In this document: piece after piece, positions 7,188 to 14,499 of the stretch
Numbering within the stretch: the first letter of the stretch is position 1
How the letters are laid out: the number at the start of each line of letters is the position of its first letter
Translations under genes and position numbers: made by a program
Source: Prolixibacteraceae bacterium
GTDB taxonomy: Bacteria > Bacteroidota > Bacteroidia > Bacteroidales > Prolixibacteraceae
NCBI GenBank assembly: GCA_016930735.1
Contig: JAFGGF010000338.1
Coordinates: 1-17,406, forward strand
Reading direction: 5' to 3'
Length of the DNA stretch: 17,406 nt
Notes under the pieces: generated by a model
What the model was told of the DNA's origin: nothing
The model's input: the letters and a program-made list of their open reading frames with translations, nothing else
Database searches by the model: none

Positions 7188-8536
7188 AAAACTATGACAA
7201 AGCCATTGAGTATTATAAAAAAGCAATTGAAACGGATCCGAAAGATGCCTTCCCTTACAATAACCTGGCAAATGTTTACAGAAACAGAAAAGAATTTGAA
7301 CAGGCTTCAGAATTTTATCAGAAAGCAATCGAAATCGATTCAAAATTCGTTCATCCATACAATGGTTTGGGAAATGTATTCCTGGAGCAAAAAAATTATA
7401 AAAAAGCGATAGAATTATTTGAAAAAGCAATTCAGGTAGATCCAAAATATATTTTCGCCTACTACAATCTGGGATATACCTTATATGAAAGTGAAGAATA
7501 TAATAAAGCCCTTGAATGTTTTGAAAAATACAAGGACCTGACAAAATCTGCTCCCGATTATTATACGCGTCAGTCGGAATCAGCCATATCTGAATTAAAA
7601 AAACTTATAAAAAATGAGGAATTCATCCACATTAGTGACCTAGTAAATAAAATTAAAAAACACCTGTTGGTAAAAACAGGTTGTATAACTCATTACACAA
7701 GTTTATCAGTTGCAAAGTTATTAATCCTTAATAAAAGCCTTCTCAGGTTATCAGAAGGCGCATTCCTTAACGACACCTCTGAAGGAAGGGAATTATGTAA
7801 ATTTTTAAATTTCAATTATTCACCGGTAAGCGAAAATGAACTGAATGCCTCTCCTTTTGCTCAAAAACCCTTTATCGGAAGTTTTGTTTTGGAAAATAAA
7901 TACAACGACCTTACAATGTGGAGGATGTATGGCAAAGAAAAAAATGAGGAGGCAAAAGGTTGTTCCAATACTTTAAAAATGGACCAGTTTACAAAAAGCC
8001 TGAAAAATAAAATGATACCGGAAAAAGACTCTGAAACCACTACTATTACAAGCGAAGAATCTAATTTCTATAAAGTGGCCTATCGCAAAAATACAAACCA
8101 CAACCAATTCATTATTAACGATGTAGATGAAGATGAATTGAAAATCTTTAATACATTAATGGACAATCTTGCTGAAAAAGTTAAGGAATATAATTCCAAA
8201 GAAAGAAAACAAAAAGAAAGGCAAAACCTGATTGAACGGTTAAATGAAATTGCATATTTGTTTAAAACTGCGGAATATCAGCACGAAAATGAGGTCAGGC
8301 TTGTAATAAACGGTGTCGGTTTCGATAAAAAAGTTGATACTTCATTCGACCCAACCCGGGTTTATATTGAACTGGTTTCGATCAAACCATTGATACGCAG
8401 AATTACATTAGGACCAAAAGTTGAAAAAGCCGACGAATGGGCTGCTGCATTCTATTACAGCCTTGATAAAGAAGATTCTGAACATGAAGAAGATTTCCAT
8501 CCTGAAGTCAGTATTTCAAGATTACCGTTCAAATAA
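7163..8536 (+). CDS. TPR repeats with C-terminal DUF2971 domain (main open part)
   Basis: This 457-residue frame holds the last TPR units (1-130, for example KNYDKAIEYYKKAIETDP, EFEQASEFYQKAIEID, NYKKAIELFEKAIQVDP) and then a DUF2971 domain from about 174 to 435. Domain marks in order are H177-Y-T, FLND(T)SE (201-207), FIGSFV, LTMWRMYG (250-257), and EYQHENEVRLVI (371-382). Those conserved His, Asp/Glu, Trp and His-Glu-x-Glu-x-Arg positions fit the family. A Lys/Glu-rich helix (about 335-362) lies between. Genes with DUF2971 are often found in accessory regions, and a catalytic role is possible but unproven. The only neighbours are the divergent kinase operon and the gene-free stretch downstream, so context gives little help. 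Confidence 0.75.
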   Translation: MGIAYKELKNYDKAIEYYKKAIETDPKDAFPYNNLANVYRNRKEFEQASEFYQKAIEIDSKFVHPYNGLGNVFLEQKNYKKAIELFEKAIQVDPKYIFAYYNLGYTLYESEEYNKALECFEKYKDLTKSAPDYYTRQSESAISELKKLIKNEEFIHISDLVNKIKKHLLVKTGCITHYTSLSVAKLLILNKSLLRLSEGAFLNDTSEGRELCKFLNFNYSPVSENELNASPFAQKPFIGSFVLENKYNDLTMWRMYGKEKNEEAKGCSNTLKMDQFTKSLKNKMIPEKDSETTTITSEESNFYKVAYRKNTNHNQFIINDVDEDELKIFNTLMDNLAEKVKEYNSKERKQKERQNLIERLNEIAYLFKTAEYQHENEVRLVINGVGFDKKVDTSFDPTRVYIELVSIKPLIRRITLGPKVEKADEWAAAFYYSLDKEDSEHEEDFHPEVSISRLPFK

Positions 8537-8587
8537 AAGATTGCAGCAAAGACAGGTTGAAAATAAACCAGAAAGAAAGTTAATAAG

Positions 8588-8613
8588 AACATGATTAAAC
8601 TTACAATCATGTT
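8588..8613 (+). terminator. Hairpin after the TPR-DUF2971 gene, possible terminator
   Basis: AACATGATT (8588-8596) and AATCATGTT (8605-8613) form a perfect 9-base stem with an 8-base loop, 52 bases after the stop. A short T-run (CTTTTTC) comes only 20 or more bases later, so termination by the standard mechanism is uncertain. The stem is nearly symmetric and could act on either strand. Confidence 0.35.
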
Positions 8614-8689
8614 GAAATTGAGACTTTTTCTACATGAAAAGTTGGGCAAAAGACTTCCTGTGAAAGCTTTATTGGGTTATTTATATACT

Positions 8690-8930
8690 GCCCTTTCAGG
8701 GCTGGTAGCTACTTTGTAACTTACAGCCCCGGATTTTATCCGAGGTCATTAAAATAACACCCCTTCGGGGATGATTTTTTTTAGATAAATTATCAAGGTG
8801 TCGCCCATTTGGGATTATGTCAATAGCAAGCTCCGACATGAGCTGAATTTTAATAACCACTGGTATAGCCTATAGGGATAGAAAATAGTTAAAAATAAGC
8901 CCCGAAGGGGTTAAATCTAAATTATCAAGG
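8690..8930. repeat. REP-like cluster of six short hairpins with 13-base direct repeat
   Basis: Six short palindromes occur in 221 bases: GCCCT-TTC-AGGGC (8690-8702), CCCCGGAT-TTT-ATCCGAGG (8727-8745, one mismatch), CCCC-TTC-GGGG (8760-8770, then a T-run), CCCA-TT-TGGG (8804-8813), AGCTC-CGACAT-GAGCT (8829-8844) and CCCC-GAA-GGGG (8900-8910). The CCCC/GGGG hairpins at 8760 and 8900 are each followed by the same 13 bases TAAATTATCAAGG (8786-8798 and 8918-8930), 132 bases apart. That suggests two copies of one unit. The tight 3-base loops and GC-rich stems in AT-rich DNA resemble repeat families scattered between Bacteroidota genes, possibly mobilised like REP elements. No REP transposase gene is present in the window. 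Confidence 0.6.
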
Positions 8931-9123
8931 ATAAGCATTTATCATTATAATCAGTCCCTTATTCGTTTAAATTTCTTCAGTTCTTTTTCAAACAGTTCTT
9001 AGTGATTCGCAATTCTTGAACCGCCCCGTAAACAGGATAATAAATGATCATTTCTGTACTTTCATAAACTTTCTGTTCAAGGATTCAGTTAAAATCAATA
9101 AAATTCATTTGATGATTTTAAGC

Positions 9124-9154
9124 ATTGTTGTTTTAAACAATCCCTGTATTTTTG
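9124..9154 (+). promoter_or_regulatory. Promoter candidate of tnaA
   Basis: ATTG (9124-9127), a 19-base spacer and TATTTTTG (9147-9154) match the Bacteroidota pattern TTTG-N19-TAnnTTTG with a single mismatch. Transcription would begin near 9160, leaving a leader of about 150 nt before the tnaA start codon at 9312. Confidence 0.55.
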
Positions 9155-9158
9155 CATC

Positions 9159-9311
9159 ATGATCATTTCAATGATAGCCATATTAATTTACAATCGCGGT
9201 TATCTCAATATTAAAAACCGTGATGAGTTTCAATTCCAGAATCTGTTTTAAAAATTTCGATAATTATTTGTTTCATTTTTTTATTTCAAATCAATTTAAA
9301 ATTTACAGGTT
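9159..9311 (+). promoter_or_regulatory. Long tnaA 5' leader with stem and 31-codon frame
   Basis: The leader holds arms CGCGGTT (9195-9201) and AACCGTG (9216-9222), which pair at six of seven positions plus one mismatch around a 14-base loop. An open frame starts at the ATG at 9159, within a base or two of the predicted transcript start. It gives about 30 residues beginning MIISMIAILIYNRGYLN. It has no tryptophan, so it does not look like the TnaC leader peptide that senses tryptophan in E. coli, and its start would be nearly leaderless. The last 60 bases before tnaA are AT-rich and likely unstructured, as usual for start regions in this phylum. Regulation through this leader is conjecture. 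Confidence 0.3.
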
Positions 9312-10685
9312 ATGGAATTGCCTTTTGCAGAATCGTATAAAATAAAAATGATAGAACCCATTTACCGGAGCACCCGGGAACAACGGGTAAAATGGATCGA
9401 TGAAGCACATTACAACCTGTTTAACCTTCGAAGCGAGCAGGTTTATATCGACCTGCTGACAGATAGCGGAACTGGTGCCATGAGCCATAAACAATGGGCA
9501 GCACTTATGGAAGGCGATGAAAGTTATGCCGGGTCATCCTCATATTACAACCTTAAAAATACTGTAAAATCGATCTTCGGATTTGATTACTTTTTACCAA
9601 CACACCAGGGTCGTGCAGCCGAAAATGTTTTATTCAGTATCCTGGTAAAAGAAGGTGACATAGTCCCGGGAAATTCGCATTTCGATACAACCAAAGGGCA
9701 TATCGAATTCAGAAATGCCCATACTGAAGATTGTACTGTTGATGAAGCATTTGACACTGACAGTTATTTCCCATTCAAAGGCAATGTCGATCCTGAAAAG
9801 CTGGAACATGTTTTATCAAAAAATAAGGGCAAGGTCAAAATAATGATTGTTACCTTGACCTGTAACAGTTCAGGGGGGCAACCGGTTTCAATGGAAAATC
9901 TGAAAGAAGTAAGGAAAGTTGCTGATAAATATGGGATTTCAGTTCTTTTTGATTCGGCACGTTTTGCAGAGAATGCCTGGTTTATCAAAAAAAATGAAAA
10001 AAGTTACAACAATAAAACTATCAAGGAAATTGTAAGAGAAATGTACTCTTATGCTGATGGGATGACCATGAGTGCAAAAAAAGACGGCATTGTAAACATT
10101 GGTGGTTTTATAGCAACCAACAATCAAAAATGGTTTGAGGAAGCTTCAACATTCAGCATTATGTATGAAGGATTTTTAACCTATGGAGGAATGGCAGGCC
10201 GTGATATGAATGCCCTGGCTATCGGGCTTGATGAGGTCACCGACAGTGCATACCTTGAAACACGGATTTCCCAGGTTGAATACCTTGGAAATAAATTAAT
10301 TGAAAACGGTATTCCCATTCAGAAACCGATTGGAGGCCATGCTGTTTTTGTCGATGCCAAGAAGTTCCTGCCCCATGTCCCTAAAGAAGAATTTGTTGCT
10401 CAAACCCTGGCAAATATACTTTATATTGAAGCCGGAGTACGGGGGGTTGAAGTAGGAACACTCCTTGCTGACCGTGACCCTCAAACAAAGGAAAACAGAT
10501 ACCCAAAACTGGAATTACTCCGGTTGGCAATTCCACGCAGGGTTTATACAAATAACCATATGGATGTGGTAGCTGCAGGATTAAAAAATATTTACGAACA
10601 AAGAGATGAAATCAGAACAGGGTTGATCATTCATAAAGAAGCCCCGATTATGAGGCATTTCACTGTGGAGCTTTATAAAGCATAA
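9312..10685 (+). CDS. tnaA: Tryptophanase (tryptophan indole-lyase)
   Basis: The 457-residue product is a PLP-dependent beta-eliminating lyase that splits L-tryptophan into indole, pyruvate and ammonia in the cytoplasm. The family lines are easy to see: YIDLLTDSGTGAMS, PTHQGRAAE (96-104, PLP phosphate site), LFDSARFAENAWFIK with D214 and R217, and MSAKKDG with the PLP-binding lysine at 257. Two places separate it from tyrosine phenol-lyase. HFDTTKGH (123-130) has the Asp of tryptophanases where the phenol-lyase has Thr (FTTTRYH). GVEVGTLLADRDP (378-390) follows the VEIG form and not the MERG form with the substrate-binding Arg. Length fits (E. coli TnaA is 471). The start agrees with the family N-terminus. 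No tnaB-like permease is next to it; the gene stands alone behind its own promoter, convergent with the isoprenoid-type gene. Confidence 0.94.
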   Translation: MELPFAESYKIKMIEPIYRSTREQRVKWIDEAHYNLFNLRSEQVYIDLLTDSGTGAMSHKQWAALMEGDESYAGSSSYYNLKNTVKSIFGFDYFLPTHQGRAAENVLFSILVKEGDIVPGNSHFDTTKGHIEFRNAHTEDCTVDEAFDTDSYFPFKGNVDPEKLEHVLSKNKGKVKIMIVTLTCNSSGGQPVSMENLKEVRKVADKYGISVLFDSARFAENAWFIKKNEKSYNNKTIKEIVREMYSYADGMTMSAKKDGIVNIGGFIATNNQKWFEEASTFSIMYEGFLTYGGMAGRDMNALAIGLDEVTDSAYLETRISQVEYLGNKLIENGIPIQKPIGGHAVFVDAKKFLPHVPKEEFVAQTLANILYIEAGVRGVEVGTLLADRDPQTKENRYPKLELLRLAIPRRVYTNNHMDVVAAGLKNIYEQRDEIRTGLIIHKEAPIMRHFTVELYKA

Positions 10686-10689
10686 AAAA

Positions 10690-11943
10690 TTACAATTCAG
10701 AAACCGTCGATTCAATTATTTTTTTCATAAATGAAATGCGTTGGGGAGAAAGTTTACTTCTCCTTTTTTTCAGGTAGTTGATACTCAATGGTGAATAGTT
10801 TTCGGTAAGTGAAATAAAATCAGAGCTATAATAAATTTCACTTAACAATATGGTTTCCAGCAACATTGTTTCAACGCTTTTTTTCATAAGGCTTTTAAAA
10901 ACAGGCAGTTTTTGCCCGTTAAAATAATCCATAATGTCGAAAACAAAATTACCAAGATGGAAGGTTTTCGCCGTATAAGAATCCAGATTCTGATAAGATG
11001 AAGCCTGGGAAAATACAGTTAACAATCCAGCACAGGAATCTTCCTTTACATCCTGAATATCGTCAATTAATTGAAGGTAAGCTCCAAAACCAAAAAAGAA
11101 CCGGGCTTGTTCCTTCGTAATATCTCCTGCAACAAGGTAACCATCAGCCAATACAGAAGTCCCTCCTTTTTCAATACAAATCTCCAATACCTCTTTTTCA
11201 GTCAGGTTTTCCTCCGGGTCAATCAGGCAAAGGCTTTTTGACTGTGCATCATGAATTGCCAGAAGGCTCAAATAAACATTGGGATATTCCTCCCTGTCGA
11301 ACTGCCCTTCAATCATTTCAACCAGCCTGAATATCCTGGCTTCATTTTCATTTTCAGCAAATACTGATTTCCCGGCAAGTTTTTTCCTGAATCGTTTACT
11401 GAACTCCCTTTTTTCATGTTGGCTGAGTTCAGGATTATCAAGGTAATTATCGCTGTAAGGATAAAGCATACTGTACGCAAAAACAGACGGAGTCAATTCA
11501 ATCCTGTAACCCAGCATCAACTGGATTCCATTCATGATCCAAGCATTCCGGCAAGCCTGAAAAACATCATCAAGGTCAATCTCCGGGTCAAATTTCCGGC
11601 TCATCCTGATAAAATCCCTGGTCATTTGTTTATATTCTTCCGAAAGGATAATATCCAGTTGTTCTTCCCTGTAATCAAATACCGATTTAAATAAAATCCT
11701 TGCCAGTGGTGTAAGTTTTTCAGCAGGTTCGGAATTTAAATCTTTTTTATTGCCTCTTTTGTTGATTGAATCGATAAACTTTTCAAAATAACTTTCACGT
11801 ACTTTTTTTTCTTTATCAGAGTATTTTTGTTCAAGTTCGGGTAGAATACCCGGGCAGGCCGACCAGACACTGGAAAAATAATGTGTAAATTCAGCAACAG
11901 GCAGCACTTTGTTCATAGATTCTGTTTTGATAGCTTCAATCAT
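10690..11943 (-). CDS. Class I isoprenoid-synthase-fold protein, function unknown
   Basis: The 417-residue, largely helical protein has two aspartate-rich segments placed as in class I terpenoid or prenyl synthases. One is SDNYLDNP (164-171; D165, D169), on the helix expected for the first Asp motif. The other is YLQLIDDIQDVKED (289-302), with D294, D295 and D298 as a DDxxD-like second motif. HDAQSKSL (231-238) and EKGGTSVLADGYL (258-270) sit between them in positions typical of the fold. About 110 extra residues precede the first motif. These features suggest binding of Mg-diphosphate substrates such as polyprenyl or squalene/phytoene-type compounds, but the product cannot be named. No isoprenoid pathway gene is nearby. 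It is convergent with tnaA, the two stops being four bases apart, with no room for separate terminators. Confidence 0.65.
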   Translation of the reverse strand: MIEAIKTESMNKVLPVAEFTHYFSSVWSACPGILPELEQKYSDKEKKVRESYFEKFIDSINKRGNKKDLNSEPAEKLTPLARILFKSVFDYREEQLDIILSEEYKQMTRDFIRMSRKFDPEIDLDDVFQACRNAWIMNGIQLMLGYRIELTPSVFAYSMLYPYSDNYLDNPELSQHEKREFSKRFRKKLAGKSVFAENENEARIFRLVEMIEGQFDREEYPNVYLSLLAIHDAQSKSLCLIDPEENLTEKEVLEICIEKGGTSVLADGYLVAGDITKEQARFFFGFGAYLQLIDDIQDVKEDSCAGLLTVFSQASSYQNLDSYTAKTFHLGNFVFDIMDYFNGQKLPVFKSLMKKSVETMLLETILLSEIYYSSDFISLTENYSPLSINYLKKRRSKLSPQRISFMKKIIESTVSEL

Positions 11944-12093
11944 TTTCTGAGAATTTGCAAATTGTCATAAAACTAATGAAACTGCTTTGCCCCAACAATA
12001 ATTTCCGTTAAAATAAGGATAATAACAGATGTAATGATGAAATCGGGGGATAAAGATGATTATTATTTTAGCGGCCGGAAACCAGGGCCTGCA

Positions 12094-12804
12094 TTATGCA
12101 ATGTTATTGTAAACCGCCTGGACATCATCGTCTTCTTCAAGCTTATCCAGTAGTTTTTCAATTTCCTCAAGCTGCTCTTCTGAAAATTCAACCGGAGTAT
12201 TGGGAATTCGCTGAAGTGTAGCTTTTTTCACTTCGATCCCCAAATCTTCGAATGCTTTCGACAAATCACCAAAATTGGTATAATCGGCATAAGCATATAT
12301 AATTTCCTCGTTTTCGTCAATTTCTTCCAATCCGGCATCAATCAGATCCAGTTCAAGCTCTTCAATGTCTTTACCTTCAGGTTTTTCAAATTCAAAAACG
12401 GCTTTCCGCGAAAACATAAATTCAAGCGACCCGGTAGGGACCAATCCACCGCCCAGTTTATTAAAATAGCTTTTTACATTTGCTACTGTTCGTGTTGAAT
12501 TATCTGTTGCACACTCAACCACAACCAATACTCCGTGAGGGCCTTTGCCTTCATAAATAATTTCGTCGTAATTGGCAGCATCTTTACCTGAAGCCCTTTT
12601 AATAGCAGCATCGATATTAGCCTTTGGCATATTTTGCGCCTTGGCATTCATAATGGCAGTCCTTAAAGCCGCATTCATATCAGGATCAGGCCCCCCTTCC
12701 TTGGCTGCAATTGTTATTGCTTTCCCCAATTTGGGGAAAATCCTTGACATTTTATCCCAACGTTTTTCTTTGGCTGCCCTACGATATTCAAATGCTCTTC
12801 CCAT
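12094..12804 (-). CDS. yebC: YebC/PmpR/TACO1-family protein
   Basis: The 236-residue protein has the three-domain YebC layout. The N-terminus MGRAFEYRRAAKEKRWDKMS is the Bacteroidota version of the usual MAGHSKW start. Family lines follow: AITIAAKEGGPDPDMNAALR, NMPKANIDAAIKRASG, YEGKGPHGVLVVVECATDN and NKLGGGLVPTGSLEFMF. An acidic C-terminus (EEQLEEIEKLLDKLEEDDD) ends the chain. The family was long annotated as DNA-binding transcriptional regulators; more recent work, including that on mitochondrial TACO1, points to a role in translation on difficult sequences. The gene stands alone behind a good promoter candidate and ahead of the isoprenoid-type gene after a 150-base gap. Confidence 0.95.
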   Translation of the reverse strand: MGRAFEYRRAAKEKRWDKMSRIFPKLGKAITIAAKEGGPDPDMNAALRTAIMNAKAQNMPKANIDAAIKRASGKDAANYDEIIYEGKGPHGVLVVVECATDNSTRTVANVKSYFNKLGGGLVPTGSLEFMFSRKAVFEFEKPEGKDIEELELDLIDAGLEEIDENEEIIYAYADYTNFGDLSKAFEDLGIEVKKATLQRIPNTPVEFSEEQLEEIEKLLDKLEEDDDVQAVYNNIA

Positions 12805-12820
12805 AATCTGATTTTTTTTG

Positions 12821-12852
12821 CGAAAATACTACCAATTCGAATTTCTGGCAAA
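12821..12852 (-). promoter_or_regulatory. Promoter candidate of yebC
   Basis: On the minus strand TTTG (12849-12852), 20 bases, then TATTTTCG (12821-12828) fits the Bacteroidota promoter TTTG-N19/20-TAnnTTTG with one mismatch (TTCG for TTTG). Transcription would start near 12814, only about ten bases before the start codon at 12804. Confidence 0.5.
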
Positions 12853-12886
12853 TTTTTGGAACGGATATTTGTACTTATAAAACCTT

Positions 12887-13012
12887 TTACTTCATCTTTT
12901 TAGGTTTGCAGACTTTATTTTCCTTCGCTGCATGTACACCACACTTTTTACAATAATATTTTGGCTCCTCAGGTTCTATGTAATTACTTTTCTTACAGGC
13001 TGTTTTTCCCAT
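12887..13012 (-). CDS. 41-residue cysteine-containing (zinc-ribbon-like) protein
   Basis: A complete small frame starts three bases after the stop of the kinase-RapZ gene. It encodes 41 residues beginning MGKTACKKSNYIEPEEPKYY. It contains C6, a CxxC knuckle at C21-K-K-C24-G, and C35, with HAAKE in between and a strongly basic end (KPKKMK). CxxC followed by Gly and a later Cys resembles half of a zinc ribbon, as in small Bacteroidota proteins of unknown role. The short gap suggests cotranslation with the upstream gene. Only two or three ligand residues beyond the CxxC are present, so zinc binding is inferred. No homologue comes to mind by name. Confidence 0.65.
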   Translation of the reverse strand: MGKTACKKSNYIEPEEPKYYCKKCGVHAAKENKVCKPKKMK

Positions 13013-13015
13013 TTG

Positions 13016-14440
13016 TTATTCCAATTCTCTGTGCAAAAGAACAACGTCTACAGGAAAATTGTTTTTTAAATATTGAGAAATCATATCAGCTGCGTAAACC
13101 GAGCGATGTTGCCCACCTGTACAACCAAAACTTATAACAAGGTGAGTAAATCCCCTTTCAAGGTACTTTTCAACCGACCTTTTAATCACACTTTTGACAG
13201 TATCAAGAAAATCAGCCATTTCTGTTTTAGTTTCGATAAATTTTTTTACTTCTTTATCCCTGCCTGTCAATTCTTTGTATTCTGCATACCTTCCCGGGTT
13301 TTCAAGTGCTCTGCAATCAAAGACAAAACCTCCCCCGTTCCCCGAAGGATCGGTAGGAATACCTTTTTTATAAGAAAAACTGGTAATCCTTATTGTCAAA
13401 CCTTTTCCTGATGCACCTATTTTTTTTAAGACAGGTGAACCGGAAAGCCCTTTTAAAACTTTTACCATTTCAGGGATTTCAACCGGTAGATTTAAACCGT
13501 TTAATATATAGTCAAGGTTTTTTAATGCATACGGGATACTTTTCAGGAAATGCTCCTTTTTTTCATAAAATCCCCTGAAACCATACGCCCCCATAGCCTG
13601 CATGATCCGTATAAGTACAAAACCGTTAAAATATTGCTTAAACCGGTTGCTGTCAACTTCTATCAGTTTTTTTAATTCCTTTAAGTAAAATTTGAAAAGT
13701 TGTCCCCTTATTTCCTGCGGCATATCAGCTTTCCCGTCATAAAGCAACGAAGCTAGGTCGTATTGCAGAGCTCCTTTCCTGCCCCCCTGGTAATCGATAA
13801 AATAAACCTTGTTATTTTTTAACATCACATTCCTCGACTGGAAATCACGGAATAAAAAGTAGTTGTTATCTGCCGTTAGGAGGTAATCGCTAAAAGCCTG
13901 GAAATCATCTTCAAGAGCCTGCTCGTCAAATGGTATTTTAGCCAGTTTCAGAAAATAGTATTTAAAATAATTCAGGTCCCACATCATCGATTGTTTATCG
14001 AATGCGGCTCTTGGGTAACAAACAGAAAAATCAACTTCTTTCCCTGTAACAACCTGTATTTTGGGTAATTGCCTGAGTACTTTTTTATATTCATTTATAA
14101 TACTTTCGGAAAAGCCATCGGATTGACGGTACTGTCCAATAAAATCAAAAAGTGTAGTATTCCCCAAATCTTCCAGCAGATAAAAAGTCCTTTTTTCCCC
14201 AATTACATATATCTCAGGTACCGGAATTTTGTTTCCCAGGAAATTAGCCGTAAAAGAAAAAAAAGCCTCATTTTCTTTAATATCAGCATTGTAGGCACCA
14301 ATGGCTGTCCGATTTCTACTTTTTAACCTGCAATATTCACGATATGATCCTGATGGAGGCAATACTTCAACATCATCAACTTTTTCATTAAAAAATGATT
14401 CAAACAACTGGATAATATTATTAATAACTGCTGGTTTCAA
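13016..14440 (-). CDS. Fused APH/AmgK-like sugar kinase and RapZ C-terminal domain protein
   Basis: The 474-residue protein joins two known folds. Residues about 20-315 form an aminoglycoside-phosphotransferase-type kinase resembling AmgK, the N-acetylmuramate/GlcNAc 1-kinase. PPSGSYREYCRL is a nucleotide-loop-like start. FLFRDFQSRNVM (196-206) has the catalytic D199 and N204, and VYFIDYQGGRKG (212-223) the metal-binding D216. Residues about 345-474 match the C-terminal domain of RapZ: FDCRALENPGR (375-384) and VISFGCTGGQHRSVY (435-449). In E. coli RapZ this half binds glucosamine-6-phosphate and brings the sRNA GlmZ to RNase E; the N-terminal ATPase half of RapZ is absent here and the kinase stands in its place. 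By inference the protein ties amino-sugar recycling to envelope-precursor control. It is divergent from the DUF218 gene with a 59-base spacer. Confidence 0.85.
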   Translation of the reverse strand: MKPAVINNIIQLFESFFNEKVDDVEVLPPSGSYREYCRLKSRNRTAIGAYNADIKENEAFFSFTANFLGNKIPVPEIYVIGEKRTFYLLEDLGNTTLFDFIGQYRQSDGFSESIINEYKKVLRQLPKIQVVTGKEVDFSVCYPRAAFDKQSMMWDLNYFKYYFLKLAKIPFDEQALEDDFQAFSDYLLTADNNYFLFRDFQSRNVMLKNNKVYFIDYQGGRKGALQYDLASLLYDGKADMPQEIRGQLFKFYLKELKKLIEVDSNRFKQYFNGFVLIRIMQAMGAYGFRGFYEKKEHFLKSIPYALKNLDYILNGLNLPVEIPEMVKVLKGLSGSPVLKKIGASGKGLTIRITSFSYKKGIPTDPSGNGGGFVFDCRALENPGRYAEYKELTGRDKEVKKFIETKTEMADFLDTVKSVIKRSVEKYLERGFTHLVISFGCTGGQHRSVYAADMISQYLKNNFPVDVVLLHRELE

Positions 14441-14499
14441 TTACTGAAAATTAAAAGTTATACACTATTTTTATTACATAATTTAATCAATGCCAACCA

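Larger units (their letters stand above)
6734..8536 (+). pseudogene. TPR-DUF2971 protein gene split by two compensating indels
   Basis: Read as one unit this stretch would encode about 600 residues: a short N-terminus starting MTPEELLQKAKEFNDANENQ, about seven TPR units, and a C-terminal DUF2971 domain. Two indels break it. Near 6857-6863 (GCTGAAAGCTC) the frame changes as if one A were extra, or two were missing. Near 7155-7165 (AATGTATGGG) one base is missing; AATGGTATGGG would restore PYNGMGIAYKEL, matching the next repeat PYNGLGNV. The shifts cancel, so the end returns to the first frame. Without repair the first frame stops at 6886 after 50 residues. The rest still looks fully coding, so the damage is recent, a sequencing error at the AAA run and the G-rich spot, or phase variation. 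TPRs mediate protein contacts; DUF2971 has no settled function that I can name. Confidence 0.75.
8537..9122. other. Gene-free intergenic stretch between TPR-DUF2971 gene and tnaA promoter
   Basis: No frame here looks coding on either strand. The first part (8588-8613) has one AT-rich hairpin after the TPR-DUF2971 stop. The middle (8690-8930) is a cluster of short hairpins with a 13-base direct repeat, described separately. The rest (8931-9122) is plain AT-rich DNA in which I see nothing recognisable. Confidence 0.5.

Noticed and set aside
6734..8536. Programmed ribosomal frameshifting in the TPR gene
   Set aside because: Neither shift site has a typical slippery heptamer with a following stem, and two opposite events in one gene would be required.
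9159..9252. Short frame as a TnaC-type leader peptide
   Set aside because: It has no tryptophan and would begin at the predicted transcript start; kept only as part of the leader description.
8537..9311. CRISPR array in the hairpin-rich stretch
   Set aside because: The hairpins differ from one another, the only direct repeat occurs twice, there are no regular spacers and no cas genes.
9312..10685. Tyrosine phenol-lyase instead of tryptophanase
   Set aside because: The substrate-site segments read FDTTKGH and VEVG, as in tryptophanases, and not FTTTRYH and MERG.
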